Source: an uncultured Candidatus Melainabacteria bacterium
GTDB lineage: Bacteria > Cyanobacteriota > Vampirovibrionia > Gastranaerophilales > Gastranaerophilaceae
NCBI GenBank assembly: GCA_946186335.1
Contig: CAMHMW010000002.1
Span: forward strand, 1-33,279
Length of the DNA stretch: 33,279 bases
Direction: 5' to 3'
Shown here: piece by piece, positions 7,922 to 16,543 of the stretch
Numbering within the stretch: position 1 is the stretch's first letter
Layout: each line of letters begins with the position of its first letter
Position numbers and translations under genes: made by a program
The notes under the pieces: generated by a model
Told to the model about the DNA's origin: nothing
Seen by the model: the letters and a program-made list of their open reading frames with translations, nothing else
Database searches by the model: none

Positions 7922-8794
7922 ATGTTAAAGTATTATGGTAAAACTGCACCATATTTGTTTTTACTGCCGGCCGCGGTAATTCTTGTGATATTCTTTTTTA
8001 TACCGTTTTTTCAGACTTTTTATTTGAGTTTTTTTGACTATTCAAACGATATTTATAATGCTGGTTTTACGGGGTTAAAAAACTATATCTCAATTCTGCA
8101 TAATCCCGTATTTTATAAGGTTTTATGGAACACAATTTTATATCTGGTTGTTGCAGTTCCGATTCTTGCAATTTTCCCGCTGCTGGTTGCGATTTTAATA
8201 AACCAGAAAATCAGAGGAATTACACTATACAAAATTCTTATATATTTGCCCGTAATTGTATCTATTGTTGTTGCGGCGATTGCGTTTAAGTGGCTTTACG
8301 CACAGGACGGAATACTGAATTATTTTATGCAGGTATTACACCTTCCTGCAATCGGCTGGCTTACAGACCCAAAATATGCCATATATTCGGTTATTATACT
8401 GACAATTTGGAAAGGTATCGGGTATTATATGATGATATATCTTGCCGCACTGATGAGTGTTCCGAAAGAACTCTATGAAGCATGCGAAATTGACGGGGCA
8501 GGATTTTGGAAAAAGCATTTGACAGTCACCGTTCCCCACATTATGCCGACAATAGCACTTGTCACAACAATAAGTTCAATTTCCGCAATGAAAATATTTG
8601 CAGAGATTTACGTTATGACAAAAGGCGGACCTTTAAACTCCACAAAAACAATAGTTTACTACATATACGAAAAAGCCTTTGAAAATCTTGATTTGGGTAT
8701 AGCATCGGCTATGGCTGTCATTTTGCTGGTTATCGTAATGGCATTTTCTCTTGTTAACATCCTGTGCTTTGAACGGAGGAAATATGACATTTAA
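7922..8794 (+). CDS. Sugar ABC transporter permease, MalF/UgpA type
   Basis: This 290-residue inner-membrane protein has about six transmembrane segments, starting with YLFLLPAAVILVIFFFIPFF. It carries the EAA loop that docks the ATPase: YEACEIDGAGFWKKHLTVTVPHIMP near residues 186-210. This is the MalF/UgpA-like first permease of carbohydrate-uptake ABC importers (CUT1 family). The next gene is its MalG-type partner, overlapping by 11 nt. No solute-binding protein or ATPase gene is in the window, so the pair must use components encoded elsewhere; in this family a shared MsmK-type ATPase is common. The substrate cannot be read from the sequence, though sugars, oligosaccharides or glycerol phosphate are the usual ones. 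Confidence 0.92.
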   Translation: MLKYYGKTAPYLFLLPAAVILVIFFFIPFFQTFYLSFFDYSNDIYNAGFTGLKNYISILHNPVFYKVLWNTILYLVVAVPILAIFPLLVAILINQKIRGITLYKILIYLPVIVSIVVAAIAFKWLYAQDGILNYFMQVLHLPAIGWLTDPKYAIYSVIILTIWKGIGYYMMIYLAALMSVPKELYEACEIDGAGFWKKHLTVTVPHIMPTIALVTTISSISAMKIFAEIYVMTKGGPLNSTKTIVYYIYEKAFENLDLGIASAMAVILLVIVMAFSLVNILCFERRKYDI

Positions 8795-9632
8795 AATAAA
8801 TTTCAAAAACATTCCGACACATATTGTTTTAATATTGGTATCAATTATTTCAATATTCCCGTTCGTTTGGCTTTTATCAACATCCTTAAAAGGAAGCGGG
8901 GAGAATATTTTTGCATATCCGCCGACACTTATACCAAAAGATTTTACTTTTGCAAACTATACGGGGGTATGGCACAGAGTTGATTTGATGCGATATTTCA
9001 TAAACAGTATGATAGTTGCCGGAGGTACAGTTCTGTTAAACCTCATACTGTCCTCTCTTGCAGGCTACCCTCTTGCAAGAATGGAATTTAAGGGAAAGAA
9101 AATAACATTTTTTGCAATTCTTGCGACTATAATGATACCGTTTCAGGCAATAATGCTTCCTGTATATCTTATTACATTAAAACTGCATCTGGTGGACAGC
9201 GTATCGGATACAATGGGGTTTATCGGTTTAATTATGCCGTTTGCGGTTAGCGCATTCGGAATATTTTTGATGCGGCAGGCGTTTTTAACCATCCCCAGAG
9301 AAATGGAAGAAGCCGCAATAGTTGACGGGTGCAACGTTTTTCAGGTTTTTTGGAAAGTAATATTACCAATGGTAAAACCGTCACTTGCAGTACTTGCAAT
9401 ATTCACATTCATCGGGTCATGGGGAGAATTTCTCTGGCCAAGTATCGTATTAACAAAAGAAAGTATGTTCACTCTCCCTGTCGGGGTAAACAATTTACAG
9501 GGAATGTTTTCATCTAACTGGCGCTTTATTGCGGCAGGCTCAATTATCGCAACAATTCCGATTATAATATTTTTCCTTGCTATGCAAAAATATTTTATCT
9601 CGGGAGAAAATGAAGGTGCTGTAAAGGGGTAA
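8784..9632 (+). CDS. Sugar ABC transporter permease, MalG/UgpE type
   Basis: This 282-residue partner of the preceding permease has six hydrophobic segments and the EAA loop EMEEAAIVDGCNVFQVFWKVILP followed by MVKPSL. The ATG at 8784 is chosen because GGAGGA lies 3 nt upstream and the protein then begins MTFKINFKNIPTHIVLIL. The frame extends 11 codons further up with no ribosome binding site. The start lies inside the last codons of the previous gene, so the two subunits are probably translated together in equal amounts. It forms the second half of the CUT1-type membrane channel. The gap to the next gene is 40 nt and has no terminator. Confidence 0.92.
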   Translation: MTFKINFKNIPTHIVLILVSIISIFPFVWLLSTSLKGSGENIFAYPPTLIPKDFTFANYTGVWHRVDLMRYFINSMIVAGGTVLLNLILSSLAGYPLARMEFKGKKITFFAILATIMIPFQAIMLPVYLITLKLHLVDSVSDTMGFIGLIMPFAVSAFGIFLMRQAFLTIPREMEEAAIVDGCNVFQVFWKVILPMVKPSLAVLAIFTFIGSWGEFLWPSIVLTKESMFTLPVGVNNLQGMFSSNWRFIAAGSIIATIPIIIFFLAMQKYFISGENEGAVKG

Positions 9633-9672
9633 CATTAATAGCAAAATTATTTTTTAGGGGTTTTAATCAGGT

Positions 9673-11028
9673 ATGAGAATTTTACCGGTATCATACAACA
9701 CATATAACAGAGCGAGGAGTAAAAACCCGAATGTTTCGGGGCAGCAGAAAATCGCAATTAACCCAACGGCAAAACCTGACATGGTATCGTTTGGCAGTTC
9801 ACTTCCTAATGCTGACGGGCTAAGGTCTTTACTATCCCACAGCATACCTGATTTATATTCAAAAATAATTCTTCTGGACCCCGCAAAGTATGACATGCTC
9901 TTTGAAAAACAGGTATTTAACGGTTCATTAAGACAAATTTCATGGGATGTTTCTCCTCTTTCAAGTTCTCTTTTTAAAATTGAATATGACTTTTTTCATC
10001 TGTTGAGAAAAGAAGCAAAAATCAACCCTGATAAAGATTTACAGACTTTCGTACAGGAGCTTGTACCCGCACACAGCGAGCGGCTCAGAACCATTCAAAT
10101 TCCGAAATTAAAAAGAATTGAAGACTATTCACACAATTTCCCCGCTGATTTATTAAAACAATTTAACCATTTTATGTATACATCATATCAAAAATTGTAT
10201 GATGAAGAAGTTTTTGTCCCGTTCAGTGTGAAAGAATTTCATTACAAACTAAACAACGTAAAAAAACGTATTTTGAAAAACGCACAATCAGATGAAGAAA
10301 TTGCCGCAATAAGGCGATTGCAAAATATAGCCGGAAGTATTACTGATGTTCCGGAAGAAAGAAGAATGGCTCCCGGTTTTAATCTCACAAAATATGAAGA
10401 CCAGCAAAAAGCAATGATTAAAAAGTTTGCAGACTACCTTGAACGCTCAATTCTCGCTTACGACAAAGACCTTATTGAATTAACCGACAATTCCGAAAAA
10501 CGAATACACAAAGAAAAAACTCATTTAAAATTTAACAGAAAATCATTTATATACGAATTGCAGGAAATAACTTCCCTTCTGCCCGACAGAAGACTGGCTC
10601 ATTTAGTTGAAAAAGAAGCTATTGCACTTCCGACATCAAAAGAAAACCTGTCGGCATTTATAATGAAAGCGGAAAACCGTTCAAACGATCAAATAGGGTT
10701 CGACCTGTTAGCAGGCTCATTAGGAACTATAGACCATCTTGTTGCATCCCACAACGGCGGACTTGACAGACTTTCAAACTACGCACTTTCTTCTGCCTAT
10801 ATGAATTCTAAAAAGGCACACAAAAGTTTTGCCGAATGTTACAGGCATGACCCCAAAATCGCAGAATATGCGGAAAGACAAATTGAGAGATTTATATACC
10901 TTTATCATACCCAACGCAATATATTCAAAGATGCAAATCTTGATAAAGGGTATATTATTGGTCTTGCAAGAACATTAGAAAGACTTTCCAAAGACCCCAC
11001 TTTAATATTTGACACACGTAGGTTATAA
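9673..11028 (+). CDS. HNH-nuclease-like protein with N-terminal VSFGS element (paralogue 1)
   Basis: This 451-residue protein is a paralogue of the next gene. Near the N-terminus it has PVSYNTYN (5-12), then VSFGS (38-42), the element shared with several other proteins here. Residues 351-380 read GTIDHLVASHNGG..LSNY..N-S-K-K, the spacing of an HNH nuclease core (Asp-His at 354-355, Gly-Gly 362-363, Asn369, Asn378, Lys380) without the zinc Cys pairs. Two copies of a (V/L)-F-x-x-F/Y-x-L unit precede it: VFVPFSVKEFHYKL (180-193) and LKFNRKSFIYEL (285-296). There is no signal peptide or membrane segment. The nuclease call is motif-based; substrate and cell location are unknown. A G-run at 9657-9660 is the likely ribosome binding site. 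Confidence 0.7.
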   Translation: MRILPVSYNTYNRARSKNPNVSGQQKIAINPTAKPDMVSFGSSLPNADGLRSLLSHSIPDLYSKIILLDPAKYDMLFEKQVFNGSLRQISWDVSPLSSSLFKIEYDFFHLLRKEAKINPDKDLQTFVQELVPAHSERLRTIQIPKLKRIEDYSHNFPADLLKQFNHFMYTSYQKLYDEEVFVPFSVKEFHYKLNNVKKRILKNAQSDEEIAAIRRLQNIAGSITDVPEERRMAPGFNLTKYEDQQKAMIKKFADYLERSILAYDKDLIELTDNSEKRIHKEKTHLKFNRKSFIYELQEITSLLPDRRLAHLVEKEAIALPTSKENLSAFIMKAENRSNDQIGFDLLAGSLGTIDHLVASHNGGLDRLSNYALSSAYMNSKKAHKSFAECYRHDPKIAEYAERQIERFIYLYHTQRNIFKDANLDKGYIIGLARTLERLSKDPTLIFDTRRL

Positions 11029-11044
11029 TATTAATAGATAAAGT

Positions 11045-12352
11045 ATGAAAAAAGCAATCCGAACGGTCAAAGAAGAAAAAAATATAACGCAGGATACCTG
11101 CGAAAATTCTGATGTGCAAATTAAACAAATTCAATATTATTATCCGGGGGAACACAGCGGAAACAACATTTCAAAAGTCCGACAACTTTTTCAGTACGGT
11201 ATCCCCGATATGTATAGCAGAAGAATAACCATTGACCCAAAAACAATAAGCAAATGGCTCAGAAACGGGATGTTTTCACGCCCCGCTACTGAAATTATGA
11301 AAGTTTTTGACAATTACCCCGAAAGTTTTATTGATTACGAATACGAGATAATAAAAATTATAAAAGAACGCAGCAAATACCATTCAAATATGACATTAAA
11401 AGAGATATTGCAGGAAGTCAGACCCGTTTACAGCAGAAAATTAAGAAAATTTCAGACGCCGATATTACACCAACTTTGGGAAGAATTTGAAAAACTGCCC
11501 GAGCCTTACAATTCAAAATTTATGACACTTTTACACAACTCCGACAAAATGCTCAGCGACAAACCCGTTGTCATTCCGTTTTCATCATATGAATTTAAGT
11601 ATAATCTTGCAAAAATCAAAACCTACATAGATGCAGGCTCAAACCTCAAAGCCAAAAAAGTTATGAAAAAACTAATCAAAGAATCATTGAGATTTTCCAA
11701 TTCCACCCACACAAACAATCTTAGTTATCAAAAAAGTGTTTTTATGTTTCTGAACCACATCAGAAAACGCTCAATTCTGAAAAATCACGAACAACTGTCC
11801 GAACTTTTTAAAGAAACTAAATCAAGAATTGACAGAAAAGAAATATTTATACCGTTCAGAAGGAAGTCGTTTATATACGATTTGGCAAAAATAATCGAAG
11901 ATTTACCCGATGAAGAATTAAAAGAAAAATTGATGTGTATCGCACAGAAACTGCCTACATCACGTCAGAATTTAGCCGCATACATTTTGAAATGTTCCAC
12001 AGACACGAACGATAAAATCGGCTACAGGCTGGTTTGGGCTTCAATGGCAACAATAGAACATTTAAAACCGCGTTCAACGGGCGGCACTGACGATTTGGCA
12101 AATTTGGGGATAGCATCCGCTATTGAAAATTCCGACAGAAAAAGTACTGATTTTACAATTCAACTGCAACTCCGTCCAAACACTCCAAAATATACCCAGC
12201 GGGTAATTGACCGACTTATTGAATTATATAATAACGGTATTTTTGAAAAAATTAACCTGTCACCCCAATACATCACAGGCTACGTCAATACGATTTATGA
12301 AGAATCAAAACATCAACTGAAACTTAATACGGATAATTTTGTAATAAATTAA
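11045..12352 (+). CDS. HNH-nuclease-like protein (paralogue 2)
   Basis: This 435-residue protein aligns with the preceding one over nearly its whole length: IPDMYS (53-58) against IPDLYS, VIPFSSYEFKYNL (176-188), IFIPFRRKSFIYDL (267-280) and LPTSRQNLAAYI (303-314). Its HNH-like core is better preserved: TIEHLKPRSTGGTDDLANL (336-354) with Asn362 and Lys366, close to the standard pattern. Unlike paralogue 1 it lacks the SFGS element; its first 40 residues are Lys/Gln/Tyr-rich and divergent. The gene starts 16 nt after its neighbour with no clear ribosome binding site. Its TAA overlaps the stop codon of the convergent permease gene. The tandem pair looks like a duplication followed by divergence of the N-terminal region. 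Confidence 0.7.
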   Translation: MKKAIRTVKEEKNITQDTCENSDVQIKQIQYYYPGEHSGNNISKVRQLFQYGIPDMYSRRITIDPKTISKWLRNGMFSRPATEIMKVFDNYPESFIDYEYEIIKIIKERSKYHSNMTLKEILQEVRPVYSRKLRKFQTPILHQLWEEFEKLPEPYNSKFMTLLHNSDKMLSDKPVVIPFSSYEFKYNLAKIKTYIDAGSNLKAKKVMKKLIKESLRFSNSTHTNNLSYQKSVFMFLNHIRKRSILKNHEQLSELFKETKSRIDRKEIFIPFRRKSFIYDLAKIIEDLPDEELKEKLMCIAQKLPTSRQNLAAYILKCSTDTNDKIGYRLVWASMATIEHLKPRSTGGTDDLANLGIASAIENSDRKSTDFTIQLQLRPNTPKYTQRVIDRLIELYNNGIFEKINLSPQYITGYVNTIYEESKHQLKLNTDNFVIN

Positions 12353-13884
12353 CGACCTCTGCGCCCCTGTTCTTCGAGACGTTTTTGGTTATATCCGTAG
12401 AACATATAAATAAGCAGACCCACAACAAGCCATAATACAAAATATATTGAAGATGTTTTAAGAGTTTTGAGAGAATAAGCGATTAATACAGTACAAATAA
12501 AAATTCCTGCAAGCGGGAACCACGGACATAGCGGAACTTTGAACGGTCTTGACCTGTCGGGTTCTGTTTTCCTCAGAATTAATACTGCAATACAAATTAT
12601 TACAAAAGAGGTGAATGTACCAAAATTACAAAGTGCAGCAGAGATATGCAAGTCCATAAATAAACCGCAAACGATTACGACAACACCTGAAATCCATGTC
12701 ATTACATGCGGGGTTCTGTATTTTTTATGAATTAATCTCCACGATTTTGGCAGAAATCTGTCACGGCTTATAGCATATAAAATTCTTGTAGTACCGAGTT
12801 GATAAACTAGAAGAACTGTTGTTAAGGCGCACAACGCACCCAGCGAAATAAATCCCGCAAACCAGTCTTTTCCGACATAACTCATTGCATGAGCAATAGG
12901 TGCTTTTATATCTATTAAGTCAACGGGAACAATACCTGTCAAAACAAGCGCAACACTTACATATAAAATTGTGCAGATAATAAGAGTACCCAAAATTGCT
13001 ATCGGCAAATCTCTCTGTGGTTTTTCGGTTTCTTCCGCCGTTGTTGAAATTGCATCAAATCCGATATATGCGAAAAATATCAGAAATGTTCCCATCAATA
13101 CACCCTGAAAAGGGTGTGCAACAGGCAGAAACGGAGTCCAGTTTTCGGGTTTAACATAATGTGAGCCTATCAGAATAAATGATAAAATCATAAACATATT
13201 TACCCCGACCATAATACTTGCCACTCTTGTCGATTCTTTTACCCCTCTGACAAGAAGAATTGTCAGAAGTAAAACGATTACAACTGCGGGAATATTTACT
13301 GCGACGGGAATATGTCCGAAAATATAAGGAATTTTATCGTGAATATTCCAGTTATTAGCATCACATAATGCTGTCATTGTCCTATAATCATTTCTGAGCC
13401 ATATCGGAAAATTAACAACAAAATCGGGCAAATATTGTCTGAAACCTTTTAAGAACTGAACAAAATATCCGGTCCATGCACTTGCGACAGTGATATTTCC
13501 GATAGCATATTCAAGCATTAAAATCCAGCCGACCATCCACGCCATAAATTCGCCCATTGTTGCATAAGTGTAAGTATATGCACTACCCGCAACTGGTATC
13601 ATAGCAGCAATTTCTGAATAACACAACGCTGAAAATACACACGCAATAGCAGCTAATATCATAGAAATTACGATAGCGGGACCTGCGCCAGCACTTTCTG
13701 CACTTCCTGTAATTGCGGTTCCGATAATTGTAAATATACCCGTTCCGACAACCGCGCCTATACCGATTACTATGAGGTCAAACACATTCAAAGTCTTTTT
13801 CAGTTCAGACTTTTTACTTGTGTTCAGCAAATCATCAATGCTTCTTTTTGTCGCTATTTTTCGGCATATTTCGTGTAAATTCAT
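12349..13884 (-). CDS. Amino acid permease, APC superfamily (CAT type), copy 2
   Basis: This 511-residue permease has about 12-14 transmembrane helices. It carries the APC substrate-site helix 1 motif GIGAVVGTGIF (41-51) and the helix 2-3 segment YSEIAAMIPVAGSAYTY (89-105), as in YfnA and cationic amino acid transporters. It would import amino acids by proton coupling or exchange across the inner membrane; the substrate is not readable. It is a close tandem paralogue of the gene ending 15 nt upstream, with matching N-terminal tails, helices and C-terminal PFKVPL-C-PW-PL segments. The upstream stop lies in its leader and no strong ribosome binding site is seen, so coupling is likely. Its stop shares TTAA with the convergent HNH-like gene. 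Confidence 0.9.
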   Translation of the reverse strand: MNLHEICRKIATKRSIDDLLNTSKKSELKKTLNVFDLIVIGIGAVVGTGIFTIIGTAITGSAESAGAGPAIVISMILAAIACVFSALCYSEIAAMIPVAGSAYTYTYATMGEFMAWMVGWILMLEYAIGNITVASAWTGYFVQFLKGFRQYLPDFVVNFPIWLRNDYRTMTALCDANNWNIHDKIPYIFGHIPVAVNIPAVVIVLLLTILLVRGVKESTRVASIMVGVNMFMILSFILIGSHYVKPENWTPFLPVAHPFQGVLMGTFLIFFAYIGFDAISTTAEETEKPQRDLPIAILGTLIICTILYVSVALVLTGIVPVDLIDIKAPIAHAMSYVGKDWFAGFISLGALCALTTVLLVYQLGTTRILYAISRDRFLPKSWRLIHKKYRTPHVMTWISGVVVIVCGLFMDLHISAALCNFGTFTSFVIICIAVLILRKTEPDRSRPFKVPLCPWFPLAGIFICTVLIAYSLKTLKTSSIYFVLWLVVGLLIYMFYGYNQKRLEEQGRRGR

Positions 13885-13899
13885 TAATTATATTTCTTT

Positions 13900-15492
13900 C
13901 TATTCTTCGTTTCCGTGTACTAATTCTCTGTGAATTTTGTTTTCGTTATTTCTGTTTTTAATAAATCCGTATAACAGATATATTATAGCACCAACACCCA
14001 GCCATACGGGGAATAATAATGCTGAACTTCCTGCCTCTAACGATTTATAAACCATCAAACCGCCGCAGCAAAAAACACCCAGCAAAGGTACCCATGGTGA
14101 GAACGGCACCTTAAATGGTCTTGGTCTTTCCGGATCTGTTTTTCTGAGTATCAATACCGCAACACAAACAATAATAAATGATGTGAATGTACCGTAATTA
14201 CAAAGTTCCGCCGCAACATTGAGATTTAATGTCAAAATACCGATAACAGCCAAAATGCCGACAGTCCAGGTCAAAAATGCAGGAGTTTTGAATTTCGGGT
14301 GTAATCTCTGAAATCTTTGAGATATAAAGTGGTCACGGCTCATTGCATATAAAATTCTTGTCGCAGCCATTTCCAGTACCAAAAGAACTGATGTCAGACC
14401 TGCCAGCGAACCCAAAGAAATCAAACATGCAAGTTTATCGTGATTTATAATTTTCATACAATAAACCATCGGAGCATCCAAAAATTCAGACGGTACATGA
14501 CCTGCCGTATTTACCATGCCCGTCAATACAAGTGCAACAAGCACATAAACAACTGTCGTTAAAACAAGCGAACCTATAATACCTATCGGTAAATCTTTCT
14601 GCGGATTTTTACATTCCTCAGCCGCTGTTGCCAAAGCGTCAAATCCGATATATGCAAAAAATATCAGAAATGCGGCAGAGAAAATTCCCGCCATTCCGTT
14701 TGGCGCAAACGGTGTCCAGTTAGGAGGTGTATGTGCAAATGATAATGCTCCAAACACAACAAACAAAGCGATTACCGCAAGTTTTATAAATACCATAACC
14801 CCTGCCATTTTAGCAGAGTCTTTTGTACCTTTTACCAAAATAGCGGTCATCAAAAGAACTATTAAAATTGCAGGTAAATTTATACAAATCGGGACACCCA
14901 AAAATCTGGGAACATATAAATCAGGGTTTGAGGACAACATCTTGCCGACAGAAAATACGTCATTTGTCAGCCACGCATTCACATTCGGGTCAATAAGCCA
15001 ATTCGGTAACTTATCCGAAAACAGTTGTAAAAACTGCATAAAATAATTTGACCAAGCACATGCTACCGCAATAAAACCGATTGCATATTCAAGCATCAGA
15101 ACCCAGCCGACCATCCAAGCCGCAAATTCACCCAAAGTTGCGAAGGTATATGTATAAGCACCGCCCGCAACAGGAATCATTGTTGCGAATTCGGAATAAC
15201 ATAACGCTGAAAATATGCAGGCAATCGCAGCAACTATCATTGAGATAACAAGTGCAGGACCTGCTCCAAGGCTTGCACCATCGGCACTTCCCGCAGCAGC
15301 AATACCTACAACCGCAAAAATACCTGAGCCGATAATTGCACCGACACCCAAAATGATTAAATCCCAAACACCAAGAGTTTTATCAAGTCCGCCTTCTTTT
15401 GCTTCCGCAAGCATTTCGTCAGGGGCTTTAATTCTTGTTAAGTGTCTTAAGAAACTGCGAGTAAATGTCGCTCTGTTAAATTTTTCAGCCAT
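13900..15492 (-). CDS. Amino acid permease, APC superfamily (CAT type), copy 1
   Basis: This 530-residue inner-membrane transporter is the first of two tandem paralogues. It has GVGAIIGSGIF (49-59) in helix 1, GAGPALVISMIVAAIACIF (76-94) in helix 2, and IPVAGGAYTYTFATLGE just after. The C-terminal half ends in RPFKVPFSPWVPLLG, a hallmark of the YfnA/CAT group. AAGGA lies 7 nt before the ATG. The gene follows glyQ by 25 nt on the same strand. In a presumed gut heterotroph, amino acid import beside an aminoacyl-tRNA synthetase subunit is a plausible functional link, but only as inference. A role in glycine, serine or alanine uptake is possible and unproven. Confidence 0.92.
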   Translation of the reverse strand: MAEKFNRATFTRSFLRHLTRIKAPDEMLAEAKEGGLDKTLGVWDLIILGVGAIIGSGIFAVVGIAAAGSADGASLGAGPALVISMIVAAIACIFSALCYSEFATMIPVAGGAYTYTFATLGEFAAWMVGWVLMLEYAIGFIAVACAWSNYFMQFLQLFSDKLPNWLIDPNVNAWLTNDVFSVGKMLSSNPDLYVPRFLGVPICINLPAILIVLLMTAILVKGTKDSAKMAGVMVFIKLAVIALFVVFGALSFAHTPPNWTPFAPNGMAGIFSAAFLIFFAYIGFDALATAAEECKNPQKDLPIGIIGSLVLTTVVYVLVALVLTGMVNTAGHVPSEFLDAPMVYCMKIINHDKLACLISLGSLAGLTSVLLVLEMAATRILYAMSRDHFISQRFQRLHPKFKTPAFLTWTVGILAVIGILTLNLNVAAELCNYGTFTSFIIVCVAVLILRKTDPERPRPFKVPFSPWVPLLGVFCCGGLMVYKSLEAGSSALLFPVWLGVGAIIYLLYGFIKNRNNENKIHRELVHGNEE

Positions 15493-15517
15493 TTATTTTT
15501 CCTTATATTTTTAGGGT

Positions 15518-16411
15518 TTATTTACAAATTAATTCTTTATCTTTACATAACGGGAAACCCATTGCTTCTCGTTGTTCAACATACAATTTTGCAACAGCGG
15601 ATGCCATTGTCCTTACTCTGCCGATAAAATTATTACGTTCATCTTTACTTATTACACCGTGTGCATCAAGCAAATTGAATGTATGAGAGCATTTTAGAAC
15701 GTAATCATAAGCCGGTAAAACCAGTTTTGCATTCACGCAGTTTTCCACTTCTTTCTGATAAAGGTCAAACATAGTAAATAACGCATCAGTATTTGAGTAT
15801 TCAAAATTATATTTTGATTGTTCTATTTCGTTTTGTAAATATATATCGCCGTATTTCAAGGTGTCGTTCCACATAATATCATATACAGATTCTTTGTTTT
15901 GAAGATACATTGCAATACGTTCCAAGCCGTATGTTAATTCCAATGCAACCGGTTTAATTTCCAAGCCGCCTACCTGCTGAAAATAAGTAAACTGAGTTAT
16001 TTCCATACCGTCAAGCCATACTTCCCAGCCTACACCTGCCGCACCTAATGTCGGAGATTCCCAGTTATCTTCAACAAAACGAACATCGTGTTTTGATAAA
16101 TCTATCCCCATTGCTTCAAGACTTTGCAAATACAATTCCTGTGCATTATCGGGTGACGGCTTTAAGATAACCTGAAACTGGAAATAATGTCCCAAACGAT
16201 TCGGGTTTTCACCATATCTTGCATCGGTCGGTCTTCTGCACGGTTCTATCATTGCGGTATTCCACGGTTCAGGTCCCAAAGAACGCAAAAACGTTGCAGG
16301 GTTCATCGTAGATGCACCTTTTTCTATATCATAAGGCTGTTGAATTATACAGCCGTAATCCGACCAAAATTTTTGTAAATTAAAAACTAATTCCTGAAAG
16401 TTTAAAGCCAT
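15518..16411 (-). CDS. glyQ: Glycine-tRNA ligase alpha subunit
   Basis: This 297-residue protein is the class II catalytic alpha subunit of the alpha2-beta2 bacterial glycyl-tRNA synthetase. Recognisable blocks are [21 protein letters not shown] (14-34), [11 protein letters not shown] (40-50), [27 protein letters not shown] (56-82, motif 2) and [22 protein letters not shown] (148-169, motif 3). Length is normal. The beta subunit (glyS), often adjacent, is not in this window; two amino-acid permeases follow instead. The ATG at 16411 has a weak GGA upstream. A good promoter at 16449-16477 gives a leader of about 31 nt, too short for a T-box. Confidence 0.96.
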   Translation of the reverse strand: MALNFQELVFNLQKFWSDYGCIIQQPYDIEKGASTMNPATFLRSLGPEPWNTAMIEPCRRPTDARYGENPNRLGHYFQFQVILKPSPDNAQELYLQSLEAMGIDLSKHDVRFVEDNWESPTLGAAGVGWEVWLDGMEITQFTYFQQVGGLEIKPVALELTYGLERIAMYLQNKESVYDIMWNDTLKYGDIYLQNEIEQSKYNFEYSNTDALFTMFDLYQKEVENCVNAKLVLPAYDYVLKCSHTFNLLDAHGVISKDERNNFIGRVRTMASAVAKLYVEQREAMGFPLCKDKELICK

Positions 16412-16448
16412 AACATAAGTCCAATATTGTACTGCCTACACTTGTAAT

Positions 16449-16477
16449 AGTGTATTACGAAAACTGTAACATTTCAA
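16449..16477 (-). promoter_or_regulatory. Predicted promoter of the glyQ-permease operon
   Basis: Minus-strand TTGAAA (16477-16472), 17 nt, then TACACT (16454-16449). Transcription would start near 16442. The leader of about 31 nt has no room for a T-box riboswitch. Confidence 0.5.
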
Positions 16478-16502
16478 CTTTATTGTAAATATATTTAACA
16501 AT

Positions 16503-16537
16503 TAAAAGCCCCGTTGAACATTCATTCTTCGGGACTT
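16503..16537 (-). terminator. Rho-independent terminator of the GH13 operon
   Basis: Minus-strand AAGTCCCG pairs with CGGGGCTT (one G-T pair), with an inner GAA/TTC pairing around a short loop, followed by a short T-run (16505-16503). It lies 6 nt after the GH13 gene's stop. Confidence 0.7.
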
Positions 16538-16543
16538 TCTCTC

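Noticed and set aside
15215-15514. Open frame of 99 codons on the plus strand
   Set aside because: It lies wholly antisense to the start of the first amino-acid permease gene, has no ribosome binding site, and its composition follows the complementary strand.
16412-16448. T-box or riboswitch upstream of glyQ
   Set aside because: The leader from the predicted promoter is only about 31 nt and contains no T-box sequence or hairpin.
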